Of a DNA stretch of 64,000 nt, positions 43,777-55,358 are shown in pieces. Source of the stretch: Aurifilum marmelostoma. Its lineage: Eukaryota; Ascomycota; Sordariomycetes; Diaporthales; Cryphonectriaceae. The stretch spans positions 372,001 through 436,000 of the forward strand of contig JAMXSV010000015.1 in the NCBI GenBank assembly GCA_027559495.1, read 5' to 3'. How positions within the stretch are numbered: position 1 is the stretch's first letter; the number at the start of each line of letters is the position of its first letter. The notes below the pieces were generated by a model. That model was not told the DNA's origin and ran no database searches. It saw only the letters and a program-made list of their open reading frames with translations. The translations under genes were made by a program, and so were the position numbers.

Positions 43777-45192
43777 TTACGCAAGCCATTCTTGGTCACC
43801 TCGCGCAGACACCCTCATGACCAGTCCGTCATCTTCTTCTTCCTCGCTGTCATACTCCTCGTCAGGCTGACCCCTGGTCGGGGACCCCACCAGTACAAAA
43901 TCCTCCTCGCCCTGGCCGAGACCTAGAGCGGCACTGTCCATCCATGTCTTGCCATTGGCACTCTCTTCCAGCGGGAAGGTCTCTCTCGCGTACTCCTCCA
44001 AGCCTCGGGGTCCCTCCCAGAGCTCCATGGCGACGGTTGGGCAGCTCTCCTCCAGCGCACGGTCGCCAAAGTACGGTGGTTGTTTGGCAGGATCGTCACC
44101 GCCGAGAAGGAACAACTTTTCCAGAGCCTCAAGCTGAACCCTGTAGCCATCCGGGATCTTGACTTTGATCTCGATCTCGCCCCTGACATAAGTGACCTTG
44201 CGACCAACGCCGTTGGCGAACTGCTCGCATGCCTCACGTGGAGACAACATCTCCCAGGCGAGTGCTATGCGCTTTCCACCCCATTTTTCCACACCATCTT
44301 TGAAGACCTGGAGGATCGCAGGGCCCATGTCGTGCTCTGCGTCAAGCCACGGCAGCTTGACGTCCGGATGGAAGGGCGCCTGCCACACGAAGGAACCGTC
44401 TTCCTGCAGGTCCATGCAGAAGAGTGGGAACAGCAGGCTGGTGAAGTTGTTATTGTAGATGCCCGTATATACAAAGGTTGCGGGGAGGCCAATCTTCTTG
44501 ACGTGCTCTTCGACCTTGTGCTTGGAGGCCCAGAGTGGCAGACTGGGCCAGGACTCATCGTAGGTGTGGTGATCTGGCATGGAAGAGTAGATGTAGTGCT
44601 GAATCCCTGCCTTCTTGGCAGCATCTGCTAGGCACTGTCCGATCTCCACCTCGTTGCCGTAGAAGGTGGTGTTGATGAATGCCAGCTGGGCACCGCGGAA
44701 CAGCTCCGAGATGAGGGCGTGATTGATCCCGATGCCGGAAATGGGTCCATCTTGGGTCAGGTCTGCGCCTTCAGACTTGGGCCCGTGTCTCGTGTAGAGC
44801 TCCCCCTGGAACAAGGTGACGTTGGGATTTGTTGCTATCTCGGTTGCAATGATGCCGTCCATGTTCCGCATCTGCGCCCGAACATGATATCCGACAGCCG
44901 TGGCAACGCGGATCACAGAGGCCGCCTGGCGACCACCGGCATTGATGATGGCAATTGTCTTGTTGGGCATAGGCATCGGGCGCTTTGCGGGGCGGTGGAA
45001 CGTCAGGGAGTTGTTCCGCGAGCTGAGCAGAGAACCCGCGTCCGAATAGGAGGATCTCGAGTGCTTGTGCCTCCGCTCGTCATTCGGCCTGGTCCTTATG
45101 GGGATGCTAAGCGGCTGGGCGGTGCTGTGCTGCGCAGGCCTCACGGGGAGCTCTGCATGAGGCATCTCGGATTTTGTTGAGCAAATGGCCAT
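43777..45192 (-). CDS. nmrA: NmrA/NMR1-type negative regulator of nitrogen metabolite repression
   Basis: Rossmann-fold protein that binds the GATA activator AreA/NIT2 and blocks it when preferred nitrogen is available; it binds NAD(P)+ without known enzyme activity. Intronless from the first ATG at 45192; 471 aa. The N-terminal 75 residues are basic and Ser-rich. The Rossmann core starts at MPNKTIAIINAGGRQAASVIRVATAVGYHVRAQ, then NVTLFQGEL, QLAFINTTFYGNEVEIG, QHYIYSSMPDHHTY, LPATFVYTGIYNNNFTSLLFPLF, PWLDAEHDMGPAILQVFKDGVEKW, and LEEYARETFPLEESANGKTWM. This full set matches N. crassa NMR1 rather than the general NmrA-like family. The C-terminal acidic run (EEYDSEEEEDDG) is variable. The upstream 5.6 kb is gene-free and carries GATA motifs. 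Confidence 0.96.
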   Translation of the reverse strand: MAICSTKSEMPHAELPVRPAQHSTAQPLSIPIRTRPNDERRHKHSRSSYSDAGSLLSSRNNSLTFHRPAKRPMPMPNKTIAIINAGGRQAASVIRVATAVGYHVRAQMRNMDGIIATEIATNPNVTLFQGELYTRHGPKSEGADLTQDGPISGIGINHALISELFRGAQLAFINTTFYGNEVEIGQCLADAAKKAGIQHYIYSSMPDHHTYDESWPSLPLWASKHKVEEHVKKIGLPATFVYTGIYNNNFTSLLFPLFCMDLQEDGSFVWQAPFHPDVKLPWLDAEHDMGPAILQVFKDGVEKWGGKRIALAWEMLSPREACEQFANGVGRKVTYVRGEIEIKVKIPDGYRVQLEALEKLFLLGGDDPAKQPPYFGDRALEESCPTVAMELWEGPRGLEEYARETFPLEESANGKTWMDSAALGLGQGEEDFVLVGSPTRGQPDEEYDSEEEEDDGLVMRVSARGDQEWLA

Positions 45193-45648
45193 TCCTGAAA
45201 GAAGCCCGAGTCCAGCACCCTTCTCAGCCGAGTAAGGGCACGACTGGCTATCCACCACGATCCCACGCAGTTCCTCCCTTGAAGAGGGCCAGTATCTGTG
45301 GCTCGGCGATGGGGGAAAAAAACTCGCCAAATGGCAATATCTGCGGCAGGGAAGATGGAGGAAAGAAAAGGACTTCCTCGTGACCTGTCCGTCGACTAGA
45401 TTCGGTGACCAAAGAGAGCTGCCAGGTTCGCCGATAGAGGCGAGCGGGGAGACGTGTTTCCGAGGTTCAAAGCAGACGAGCAGGGCAGGTCATATATCGC
45501 GAAGAGAGCGCCGGGTCGATGAGGGATGATGTGTGAGGAGAGGGAAAGATAAGGTAACCAACCCCAGGTGCTTTATGCGGCCGGAAGCTTATTAGCGCAC
45601 CCCAGAAAGCGACCCTACCACACAACACGTACGTCCTCTTGTCACCCA

Positions 45649-45652
<4 letters not shown>

Positions 45653-45682
<30 letters not shown>
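45653..45682. repeat. (CA)15 microsatellite
   Basis: Perfect CA dinucleotide tract of about 30 bases, roughly 460 bases upstream of the nmrA start. Confidence 0.95.
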
Positions 45683-45685
<3 letters not shown>

Positions 45686-48600
45686 CTACACACGCCCTGA
45701 TGGATTCTAGACTGGTACTTGTGGGCGGATGATATGCGGGCTGTGGCACCTAGAGTTGCCTAATCCAGATTTGTGCTGCCCTGCAGCTAATGCCTCCTCC
45801 TACAGTGCGCGTTAGCGGGCCGATTGATGGCTGAGGACGAATGCGGGGCAAAAAGAAAGCCCCGTATGGGAGAGGATGAATGGATGGATGAAGAGGAAGG
45901 TGAGTGTTGGGGATAAAACTGCCACGGTGCACACTCTTTGGACCCTGCGGGAACGGCAACCGTCTTGGCATGGTCTGATAAGTTTCCTAAGGCTTGAGAA
46001 GCTCGGGGCAGGTAGGTATCAAGAACGAGGAGAGGTGAAGAGTGGGGGGGGGATCACATCAGATCGATCCAGGGGGGCCGACAAGCGCGCCTTCTCGTGT
46101 AACGTAGGGACACCGGCGTCTTCCAGGGGCACACCAAAGGCCGAGATAAGAGGTGCAAGCTGATGTCACCCGCAACAAACAATACAAACAAAAAGACAAC
46201 AGCTGCAGTAAAAGACAAGAGGAGGGGAAACCGGTCAAGGAGAAGTCTGCAAGGGGGGTGTAACGTACCAGATAGGTTAGTTATATTGCTCCTTGAGGGC
46301 TGGCGCAGGTCAGGTACAATCGGAGGATGCAGGGCCCAGCAGTAAGATTATGCAAGTGAGTAGCTGTTGGCACTTGTTGAGCTAGGTGACGGCAGCAGGA
46401 AGCAGCAGCAGAATGAGTAATGGCCCAGAGCGGCCACCGGGGCAGATACGATAGATATAATAGCAGGCCGTAGGGCGAAGGCGAGGAGGGTGACAGGGCG
46501 AGTGCGGGCAATTAGTTACTCGCAGGTCCACAGCCGACGGAAGACCCCGTTAAAAAGTATGGGGTAAAAGAAAAGGGTTAACGATGTAGAAAGAACGGCA
46601 GATCCACTGGCGACGGTAACCTGGTGGGAGAGAGCCCAATCGGGACTTGCAGAGAATAGGCGTGGTCCGAGGTGATGGGGGCGGCCTGGGGCCCTGCTGG
46701 GGGTGATCAGGAGGACGCTTCCGGAGCAGAGGGGAGCGTTATCTCGAGAGGATCCAGCGGAATGCAGCGAGGCGCAAATGCAGTGCAACTTTGCGGTGCA
46801 GGGCAGGTCGTCAAGGGCCACACAGTTCTGGGGCCGCGCTATCAGCGTATGACGCTGGTGCTCAGTGCCCTCTCGGAAGATTTCGCGGTGATCCGGCCGG
46901 GACCGGTGAGGGATCCCCAAACGAGCGTGCAGGTTGACAGGCCGGGAAGCTGAGGCGGAGGGCAAAGGTGGCTGTCGATCGGCCTGCTTGTTTTGTTGGT
47001 GGCTGCTGGGGGGGGCTTGTGCTGCTGGCCTGGCCTGCTGGGTGGTTCTGGTCCTGGTCCTGGCCTTCCCAAAGTTTGCTTCCAAATGGTCTTGTCTTGC
47101 TTTCTTGTGTTATTGGTGATGTCGGCGGCCGGGGACGGAGACCGGCAAGGCACACACACGAGAGGCAGTCGGCCGACTCTAGACCCGGCTATGGGAGCCG
47201 AGAAAAGATAAGAGACGAGACGGTCGTTGGCCAGGGTCGACGGTCTGGTGACGAGCAAAAGTACTGCGAGATGGCCTGGGTCCCCTCGTCGTCTTTGTCT
47301 TCTTTGTTGCTGGATGTCTCAGCCCACGGCGCCTCCGTCGTAAGCTGTAGGGGGGAGGAGAGGGCGGAGGGGAAAGTGTTGAGGGACACACGAGAGAGGG
47401 AGAGAGATAAGAGAGGGGAACGAAACAGGATAGCACAAGAGAGAAAAGTCTTCCAATGCGAGTGAGGATCTTCAAAGGCAAGATCCGCCGAAAACGTGGA
47501 GCAGGGACGGGATGTGGACTGTAGCCCGTCAAGGTACTACTATGTACGCCTGCGTGTACGTGTAAAAGTACAAGAGGGAACGTGTGTGTTGTAACCACCA
47601 TGCACCCTGCGACTCGAGGGTTCCGTAATGCGGAGGATAAGAAAAAGGATAAGCTAAAGTGGGCGGTGGGGTGGGTACTCGGCGTGCCGCCAGTCTTCTG
47701 TGCAGGATCATGTATCATGCTAATAGTACATAATCAACTAGTAGAGAAGTCGGTCCGGCTGTCGAGGTCGGGGTCAGTCCGTCCGTAGGGCGAGGGCTGG
47801 GTTGCGGGGGTGCTGAGTTGCATCGTGTTTGGTCAGTCGAGATCATGACTTTGTTTGTGTTTTTGCCTTTCTCCCTCCCGTGAGGTTGTGTGGTGTTTGG
47901 TTTATCTTGGCGCTGGTCTGGCCTGGTGAGCCGCAGCAGGGAAGCCGTGTGTAGGGTGAGACAAGATGAGAAAACCATGCTGTGTTCAGATGCAGGGGAA
48001 GATAAGCAGCGATGTGATCAGATGCAGAAAATGACGGAAGGAGGATGGCCTTCTCCCTTCCTGCCCATCATATTGCGTACTAAGTACGAGCAGTCTATGC
48101 AAGTAGTGGTCGTGTTAGTTCTTTCCGTTGTACTCTAGCGTAAGGTGGAGAGGAAAGGGACCCTTTGGCCCTTGGGGCGCCAGGGTTAGCGCAGTACCGG
48201 ATACATGCAGTAGCACCAAGTGAGTACGGCCGTACATGGTAGTGAGTACTTGAGTGTGTACCCAAGGGTGGTCAGCAGTACAGGCTCTAGCAGACACACT
48301 GATTGCCGGTCAGAAACCCTCATGGACAAGTGTTGTTGGTTGCGTCTCGCAAGGTGCGCATTAATTTCGACCGACCAAAACGTGTTATATCCCGCCACAG
48401 CCCGTGTGTGGCTCGTCCTAGATGATTGCGAGAGCCTGCGAGCTCGGCGCTACGAAGCAGCTATGCAAGTGCCAGACATGGTAGTTGAGTCGCTGACAGA
48501 GTTGCAAGGTCATTAGGTAAAAGAATCCAGATGTTGGTCATAAGGCGCTTGGTTCGGATTGTGATTGATATCGTACTGGGCAAAAAAAAGAGAATCAGAG

Positions 48601-50063
48601 AAAAAATTTTCTCCGTGCGCCTCGGGAAACGCTGTTATTGGCAACGGATCTGGGAGCCTGAAAAAGGAAAACAACCTTTTTCATATCACGTTTATTTTTT
48701 TCTTCCCTTCTCTGGTTCAAATTGCATCAAGGTCAAATCAGGCCTGGCCAGACAGGGCTGTCAATGCTTCTGGTCATGAATCGGAAACTTGGTGGTGGAT
48801 GCAAATACTATGGTACCGACTTACGGCATGTACGTACCCCGCTAGTTGGTACCCATCAGAATCTGTCCGTGTGGTGCCTGCTTTCGGTGGCATATGCCAG
48901 AGCAGGGCGTGTCTTACCTAATGAGATGTTTCCTCTTCGGGTGCGCAGCGAGTACAGTGTCCATATCTGATTTGTGGCCCAGCGGGGAGCGGGGGGTCCT
49001 ATAGCAGAGGCACTGCCAAGTCTATTCCTTAGGGAAAGAGCAGGACAGGAGGAGTCGTCCAAACCACCTGGCAGCCTGCGTGGCCGGCAGCACCTTCCGC
49101 ATCTCCACCTCGATGTAGGCGGTACATGGAAAAAGTAACACAGTGGAAGGGAAGCAAAGAAGCGACGACGGTAAATTCCTGAAAGATTGGTAGCATCTCG
49201 TCATCTCAACGTCACTGCGCGCGGTACCTCGTCTCGAAGAATTTTCCAGAGTCAAATTCGGCCACACCATCATTTCCACCACCATCCCTTCCCTCCACCA
49301 CCCCAACAGCCGAGGGAGGGACACGAGTGAAGGATCTCAGCCTCACCCCTGCTAACCTCTACCTCGACGCGTTGGCCCCCAAGCTGCCGTCCACCCCCTC
49401 GGCAGGGTGGAGGACCCTCATGTCATGGACATTCTGCCAACAAAATACGAAGGGAAGCAGGACTTGCTCGCCAGACTTCCCAGGCACGGGCCGCACATCT
49501 CAAGCGTCCAAGGCCGTCGGCGTGCTGGGGCCCAGCTGGGCGGAAACTTGGGGATTTTGGAGATGGAAATCGCTCGGCCTGAAGCACTGCTAGTGTTGGC
49601 TCCTCCTTTAGTGGAGGGCCATTCTGGACCACCTGCTACAGCGCATTCACCGTGGTAAGCATGCCTAACAAGAAGCCCAGAGCGCCCTCCCCCTCCCCCC
49701 TCTTTTCTGTTACGTACAAGGTCGGCTCAGGTAACGCCATATGGGCACTTTTCAGGTAGGGACCGCGGAGGCCCCATGCCGTCATGAGACATCCATCGGC
49801 AAAAACTTGCATCTTGCTTCTCCGCGGATGTACAGTGTACTGTATGCAGGTGGTAGCCCTGCGATAGCCGTTGCCGTTAACTGCAACGATCGATCGTCTA
49901 TCGCTCTGGAACCATCTGTCATTCCCTCACTGTTTGCTATGGACTCAGTCCCGACCTGGTGGACATGAGATACTTCCATAGTATAGTACCATAGCGCACC
50001 TCCAACCAACATTCCAGCGCCCCCGCCACCACTGCATACCACAGCATAGGGAGCAAGTTTTAA

Positions 50064-50084
50064 CCCCCCCCCCCCCCTTTTTTT
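50064..50084. repeat. C14-T7 composite homopolymer
   Basis: Fourteen C followed by seven T, in the gene-free region between nmrA and the Zn2Cys6 gene. Confidence 0.95.
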
Positions 50085-50755
50085 CCCGGAGCACGATTGC
50101 GTGGGACCAATCAGTTTTCCCCTCTTCAAGGGGCCAGACGCTGCTCAGATGCTATGAGCTGACTCTACCCGTCCGTCCGCCCCCGTGGGGGGAGGCAGAC
50201 AAAGGTTTTCGCTTGCGCTCAGAGGACACAGTCCGGCCTGCACAAACTCCACACGCTCCTGGGCAGCGCGATGCGCCTCAGATCACAAGCAGCAGGGTGG
50301 GATCAGGGTTGCAAAAGCCGCCGCCGCTGCTGGTGTTGCTGCTTGCCGCGCCCAGCCCTGGGGGCTGAAACTTACGCCTTTGGGCAGTTCTACCCGCCGT
50401 CGTGACTACATAGTATACTATGTACACTTCGACCCCTGATTCTGATATATCGCAATCCATCACACAAGTGACTTGGTTGCTCATAACGATGGCATGGCAA
50501 GGAGCTCTCACGCCAAGCCAACTGACGAAGCAGTCTCCTTTCCGATCGCGGTCACACGACTTGCTCCTGGATTTAGCCTACTCTGAAGGATCCTCGGGTC
50601 AGAGAGACGCTTCTCGCCCAGTCGGCCATGCTCCAGCATTACCAGGCTGCCCAGTTCGCCGTCAAGAGAAGATCTAGTCCTCTGCCGCCCGGGTGGGTGG
50701 CCCCGAGAATCCAATAGCCCCGCAGGCCACCCAACCGTGTAGGCCACACCTCTAA

Positions 50756-53700
50756 TTATGGACCCGGCTGGAAGGGCCCGTCCATAATAAAGTCGGGGTC
50801 TGCAAAATTGATCTGGTCAAAGGACATGTCATGTCCCAGCCACTGTGTGGTGGATGATGGCTCCACATTGGCGTTGGCCCGGATGGCATTTTCTAATGAA
50901 GCCTACCAGGTGAGTTGCGGTCAGCGGGATTGCTTGCGCCCTAGGTACCACAAGATGGCGCCGTCTGTCCTGTCTGTCTCGCCCATGTGGCGATGGTGGG
51001 TGTCTAGGATTTCTGTTGCTTACCCAGTCTACCGTTTCCATCGCTCCTGGTAGCCAACCTGAGTCGGCCCCAGCATTACCTGGCGTATGGGTTGGCATGA
51101 AGCCATCCCTCAATAATGGGACCTGCGAATCGGGCGACGTCTGAGCCGCGCTTGACAGAGTGGCAGATGATGAGGATACTTCTGGGCGTGTTCGTTCGCG
51201 TTAGCTTTGGCTTCTGTATGGGGGCGGCAGCACCACACGCCGAAGCGCTCTCGCCCTTGTTGGACGGACGGCTTCCTGGATGACACCTGTCTTGGGTTCA
51301 GGGAGAGCAACTGACCGCTTGTCCCGGAATCAGCCACGGCAAATCCAGTTCTTGTCCAAGACCTTGGGGGCTCCCGCGGGCCATCGGCCAGGGGCAGCGA
51401 CCCTCTTTGAGCTCCAGGGCTCTGCGCAAGCTTCCGAAACATGGTCTCGAGCACCTCTGGTGCCTTCCTCAGCTCTGGGTTCTCGAGAGCCACCTCTTTC
51501 CAGATGTTGTGCGATCTCTGGAGCAGTTCCAGGAGCTGCTGCTTGTTGGGCAGGAGCGTATACTTGTCTCTCAGGTCGTAGTCCCCACCAGGCTCGTTGT
51601 ACCTCCCGTTCTGCAGTATGAGGTATATGACCATGGCACCCAGCAGGAAGTCATGCATGGCCAGGCTGCTGACAAACCAGCCGTTCTGGGCCAGGAGGCG
51701 GCCTGGCTTGGTTGCCTCGAACAGGGTATTCTGGTACTCGAGAAGCGCCAGGGCGGCCACCACACAGACCCGCCGCGAGTACTCGTGCTCTGGCTTGGGG
51801 TTCTTCTCAACCAGGTACCGCCGATGCAGGACACAGCGGGCCTTTTGGTACAGGCTCCCGAGACCGAACCTCTGTATCACCTGGAAAGGCGGGTCCGTAA
51901 TACACGTGTCCAGCGGGCGGACCTTCATGAAGTTTGGGATGGCTGCCCACCTCTCCTCCAGCAGGCTGTCGATCTCCATGACCTCCGCGTAAGTAGGCGC
52001 GGTCAGAGCATGTGCCTGGCGGGCGACCCGCCCGAAGATCTTGCAGATGGAGGCCTTGTAGATGGGGTACGTCATGTGCGTGTAGTCGGTCGACGTCCTC
52101 TCTGGCGGCATCTCGACCGTGTCCTCGTCGAAATCCTCGTCCAGCAGGTTGCGGGGCGGCAGCGTGTCGCTCTCGATGCCGTGGATCATGCTCGGCAGGC
52201 CCAGGTGGAAACTCACCATCAGATCGATCTGGATGGCCAGGTTCCACAGCCGGCGCCGCATCTCGGCGTCGTATGCGCTGATCTGGGCCCCTGGCAGCTT
52301 CAACGGATCCCGGTGCAGACCCATCTTGAGCATGATGCGTATGCACACCCCTGACAGTAGGTAGCAGTTCATGTGCGAGACGCAGTTGATGAGGAACTCG
52401 GACTCAACGTAGAGCAGAAAGGGCGCGCAGGTGGACGTCGCGGGCGAGGAGTAGCTGTAACGGCCGTCGCTGCGGGAGGAGGTCGTCAGGGCCCAGCCTG
52501 CTGCGTTTCGATACTGCCGGAAACGCTGGGTTGGCGTGAGTGGGGTGTTATCGAGGGCAAGTTCACTATGGTTCGGCGATATCAATATTCAAACTGTCTG
52601 ACGAGCCAGACTTTGATTGGGATAGAGATTCGGCTGCCTTGATCCTTTTGAAGAGCTTCACGCAGCGAGAATCTCATTCATGCACTCACTGAGAGTGTAC
52701 GATCAAAGCAAATATTAAGAATAAGAAAGAAGGAGGAAAAAGACTTACTGAGGCGCCGAGAAGGACGAGAAAAAGATTCCCAGCGAGAAGACCATGAAAA
52801 GCAGGGCAAGCCAGTCCATGTCTATGTCTAAAGACGTAGTATTGTTCGCGAACTCGTTATACTGGTATTAACTATCAGCTACCCGGCTCTCTCAAGTCAG
52901 GTAGAGACGGTGTTTAGAAGCAAGAAGATAGTGCAGACCTACCCTCTTGACAAAGGTGGGCTTATGAACGATATCTATATCTCATCACCATTAGTATTCA
53001 TCAAGACGACCAAGCAAGTCAGAACAAACGGAAAATCCCTCACGTACGCTGGGACGCCGAGCTTGAGCTGAAATATCGCATCACCAGCCTGTCGGCGATG
53101 CCTCTCGGCGGCAGCAGGGCGAGCAGGTCCTGCTTGCTCCGCGGGGCCACTGTGTTGACCATCAACAGCTCGGGCGAGTCCGCCTCTGGCGTGGGATCTG
53201 CCGAGTCGTCCTCTGCTGGCCAGTCGCCGTCGTCGTCAAAGTAGCTCTTGAGATCCTCAATCTAGAAGGATATAACCACTCAGTCAGCCCTGAACACTCC
53301 GACGGCCGTCTTCCTGTATAAGGTAAACGACAGAGCCCCAAAGGGGAAAACCACAGACATCGTCCAGCATGGCCATGAAGTGTGTGGCGCCCACATAGGC
53401 CGTGCTCCCTCCCCGAGCTCCGCTGGCAGAGACGACCTTGCCACGGGTCGCCGCATCGTCTGCCGCCCTACCGGCGCCTCCAGCGCCGTCACCCGTTTCC
53501 CCTTCGAGCGCAGCAGCAGCAGCAGGAGGAGGAACACCGTGTGGTGGCTGTCGCGACGGGTCTCCTGCCGAGGGCGGGTTCTTGGCGGTGGTGAGGTTGC
53601 CCTCTTCGTCGAACATGCCTCTGACCATTCCCTCGAGCCGCTTGAGCCGTGCGGCCATGCTCTTGGGGGGTTTGTTCCGCACTGGTTTGGGGGGCGTAGA

Positions 53701-54173
53701 CGCAGGCGGAGGGGCGGGCCTTCTTGAGGCATTGGGAGCAGGGGCTTTGATCTGTTAGTCATTGGAGTTTTGTGTAGGTAGTATGTGTTATGCGTGATGA
53801 GGTGGAAAAGTGTATTGGACCTCTGTGTGGGAGATATGGGCTGCCATGTATCTACACAGTCAGGGATAGGCGGAAAATATCATACACACTCTCTCTCTCT
53901 GTTTCCCTTTGAGTAAGAGAGAGAGAGAGAGAGAGGATGTGTGGGGTCGTTGAGGTTATAAAGGTGAAGGCCCAGGACGTCAGCTACTACTACTCACACT
54001 CCCCTGTCACACTTCAGCTTTGACATTCGACATGGCGCACATGAGAGTAGCACTCTCGACCGCTTCGTGGTCGGGACGACATCGGTCGGTGTAGTGGAAG
54101 TAGCGTTGTTGTTATCGGTGGTTGAGGTTGACGGGCCGGAGCTGCCGGGCGATCCTCTCATGGGTATTTCCAT
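50756..54173 (-). CDS. Zn2Cys6 transcription factor with fungal-trans domain; frame broken once
   Basis: Nuclear DNA-binding regulator of the Gal4 class. Eight exons: 54173-53998, 53744-53359, 53261-53048, 52974-52943, 52861-52749, 52565-51287, 51122-51024, 50902-50756, for about 814 aa after one correction. Intron 1 (253 nt) splits the zinc cluster: CAPCRMSKLKCDRG | VPCSQC, then ARPSAC, so all six Cys are present. A linker follows (SMAARLKRLEGMVRGMFDEEG). The fungal-trans domain includes HIVHKPTFVKR | YNEFANNTTSLDI, DMDWLALLFMVFSLGIFFSSF and the GLHRDP block (about 310-470), with MRRRLWNLAIQIDLMVSF. The C-terminal 80 residues are acidic or polar (MSFDQINFADPDF), a candidate activation region. 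One of two G6 runs (53665-53670 or 53689-53694, plus strand) must lose a base to keep frame after the zinc cluster. Target genes unknown. Confidence 0.9.
53745..53997 (-). repeat. intron 1 of the Zn2Cys6 gene with (CT)n/(GA)n inverted repeat
   Basis: The 253-nt intron contains a CT run (53889-53900) and a GA run (about 53917-53935) separated by about 16 bases. They are complementary and could fold into a hairpin in the transcript. Confidence 0.7.
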
Positions 54174-55358
54174 CTCTAAAGTATAAAAAGAAGCTTTCTC
54201 TCCCTCGGGGTCGGGGAGGTGATCAAGGTGCACAAGGAAGCAATATATTAGTTAGTAAAGGTAGACGAGTAGGAGACCCCATGCGTCATGTCCACGTCCA
54301 CGAATCGCGTGTTCTTGTCGACGTGATAATCTGACCGATAGGAAGGAGACAATATTGCGCAGCGTGTATGTACAGGTAGGTGGCTGAGAACAGGTGAGGT
54401 CAAGCAGCAAATTCTCTTGGAGAGAGGGACTTTCAAGCGATTGAGGTTCAGTGTCAATTCATGGTGGAAATCTCACATGCTAAAATAAAAAGACAGGATC
54501 AAGGTGGCCAGCCTCTCTAGTAATGAGAGAGTGTGGGGAGTTCCAAGATTTCTTAGTCAGCTAATCTAGAGAAGGCATACAAGGCATAGCAGGCAGCAAT
54601 GCTATTGACGCAACGGCAGGAATGCTGGGCTCAACCTTTGGCCACAAAAGGGAGGCTTCTGTAGTTGTGACTGGGATTGCCAGTTCTGATTTTGAATGAG
54701 ACATTCAAGTACTTTGCGCTGTTTGAAGTTCAATTGACTCAATTCTCCGGCTGCTGTAGCCTACTGTGTACTCCGAGTCCCTGATAATAGACTAGTCTCC
54801 AGCTCCTAGTCAGAGCATGCTATCTGGAGTGAGCGTCAAGAGAACAGCTCTTGTGACAGCAGTGTCTTATTCCCAGCCTCCCCTACCCGTGCAGCATCCA
54901 TCAACTTGCCCATCCCTGACCAGAGAGCGAGAGACGGCATTGGGATTTCATATACGTATTCTAACCCGTATTTTTATAATAGGCGCCTGTACGTCAGAGG
55001 CAGGCGGAGAAGGGTCACTCTGCTCGTTAGCACCACCACTACCAGCCTTTTCGAGAGCTTCAGAGTTTTTCCAGCTGGATTGATCATCGGCAACGGCTAA
55101 ACGGGTTGAGGCGGTAGAGCCGGTGCGTTTGGAATGGGAAGGGGTTCGGGCGGCCGGGAGCAGTACCCGCTTCGTCGACACAACCCTCGATCGACGATTC
55201 GGCTCACCGCCGGCGAAACCTAGTTACCGACGCTGACTCTGAGGTATTCGAGATGATTGTTCTGTATGGGGGATGAGAATTTATGCCAGTTTCGTTCGAC
55301 CCACTGCCCCTCGGCCGAATGCCAACAATTATCAACTTGAACCGCGGGACCGAGCACC
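54174..55358. other. Zn2Cys6 promoter / fcf1 3' spacer
   Basis: About 1.2 kb with no recognisable gene. It contains the promoter and 5' UTR of the Zn2Cys6 gene on its left side. Confidence 0.5.

Larger units (their letters stand above)
45193..50755. other. long gene-free region upstream of nmrA
   Basis: About 5.6 kb with only short, unrelated ORFs. It holds a (CA)n run at 45653-45682, a C14-T7 composite at 50064-50084, and several GATAAG elements (for example 45548, 45977, 46145, 47207, 47406, 48001). A long untranslated leader, a non-coding RNA or an unannotated gene without conserved domains are all possible. No tRNA, 5S or transposon signature seen. Confidence 0.5.

Noticed and set aside
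45653..45682. CA tract as a CRISPR-like or other structured array
   Set aside because: Simple dinucleotide repeat with no spacer structure; CRISPR is not expected in a fungal genome.
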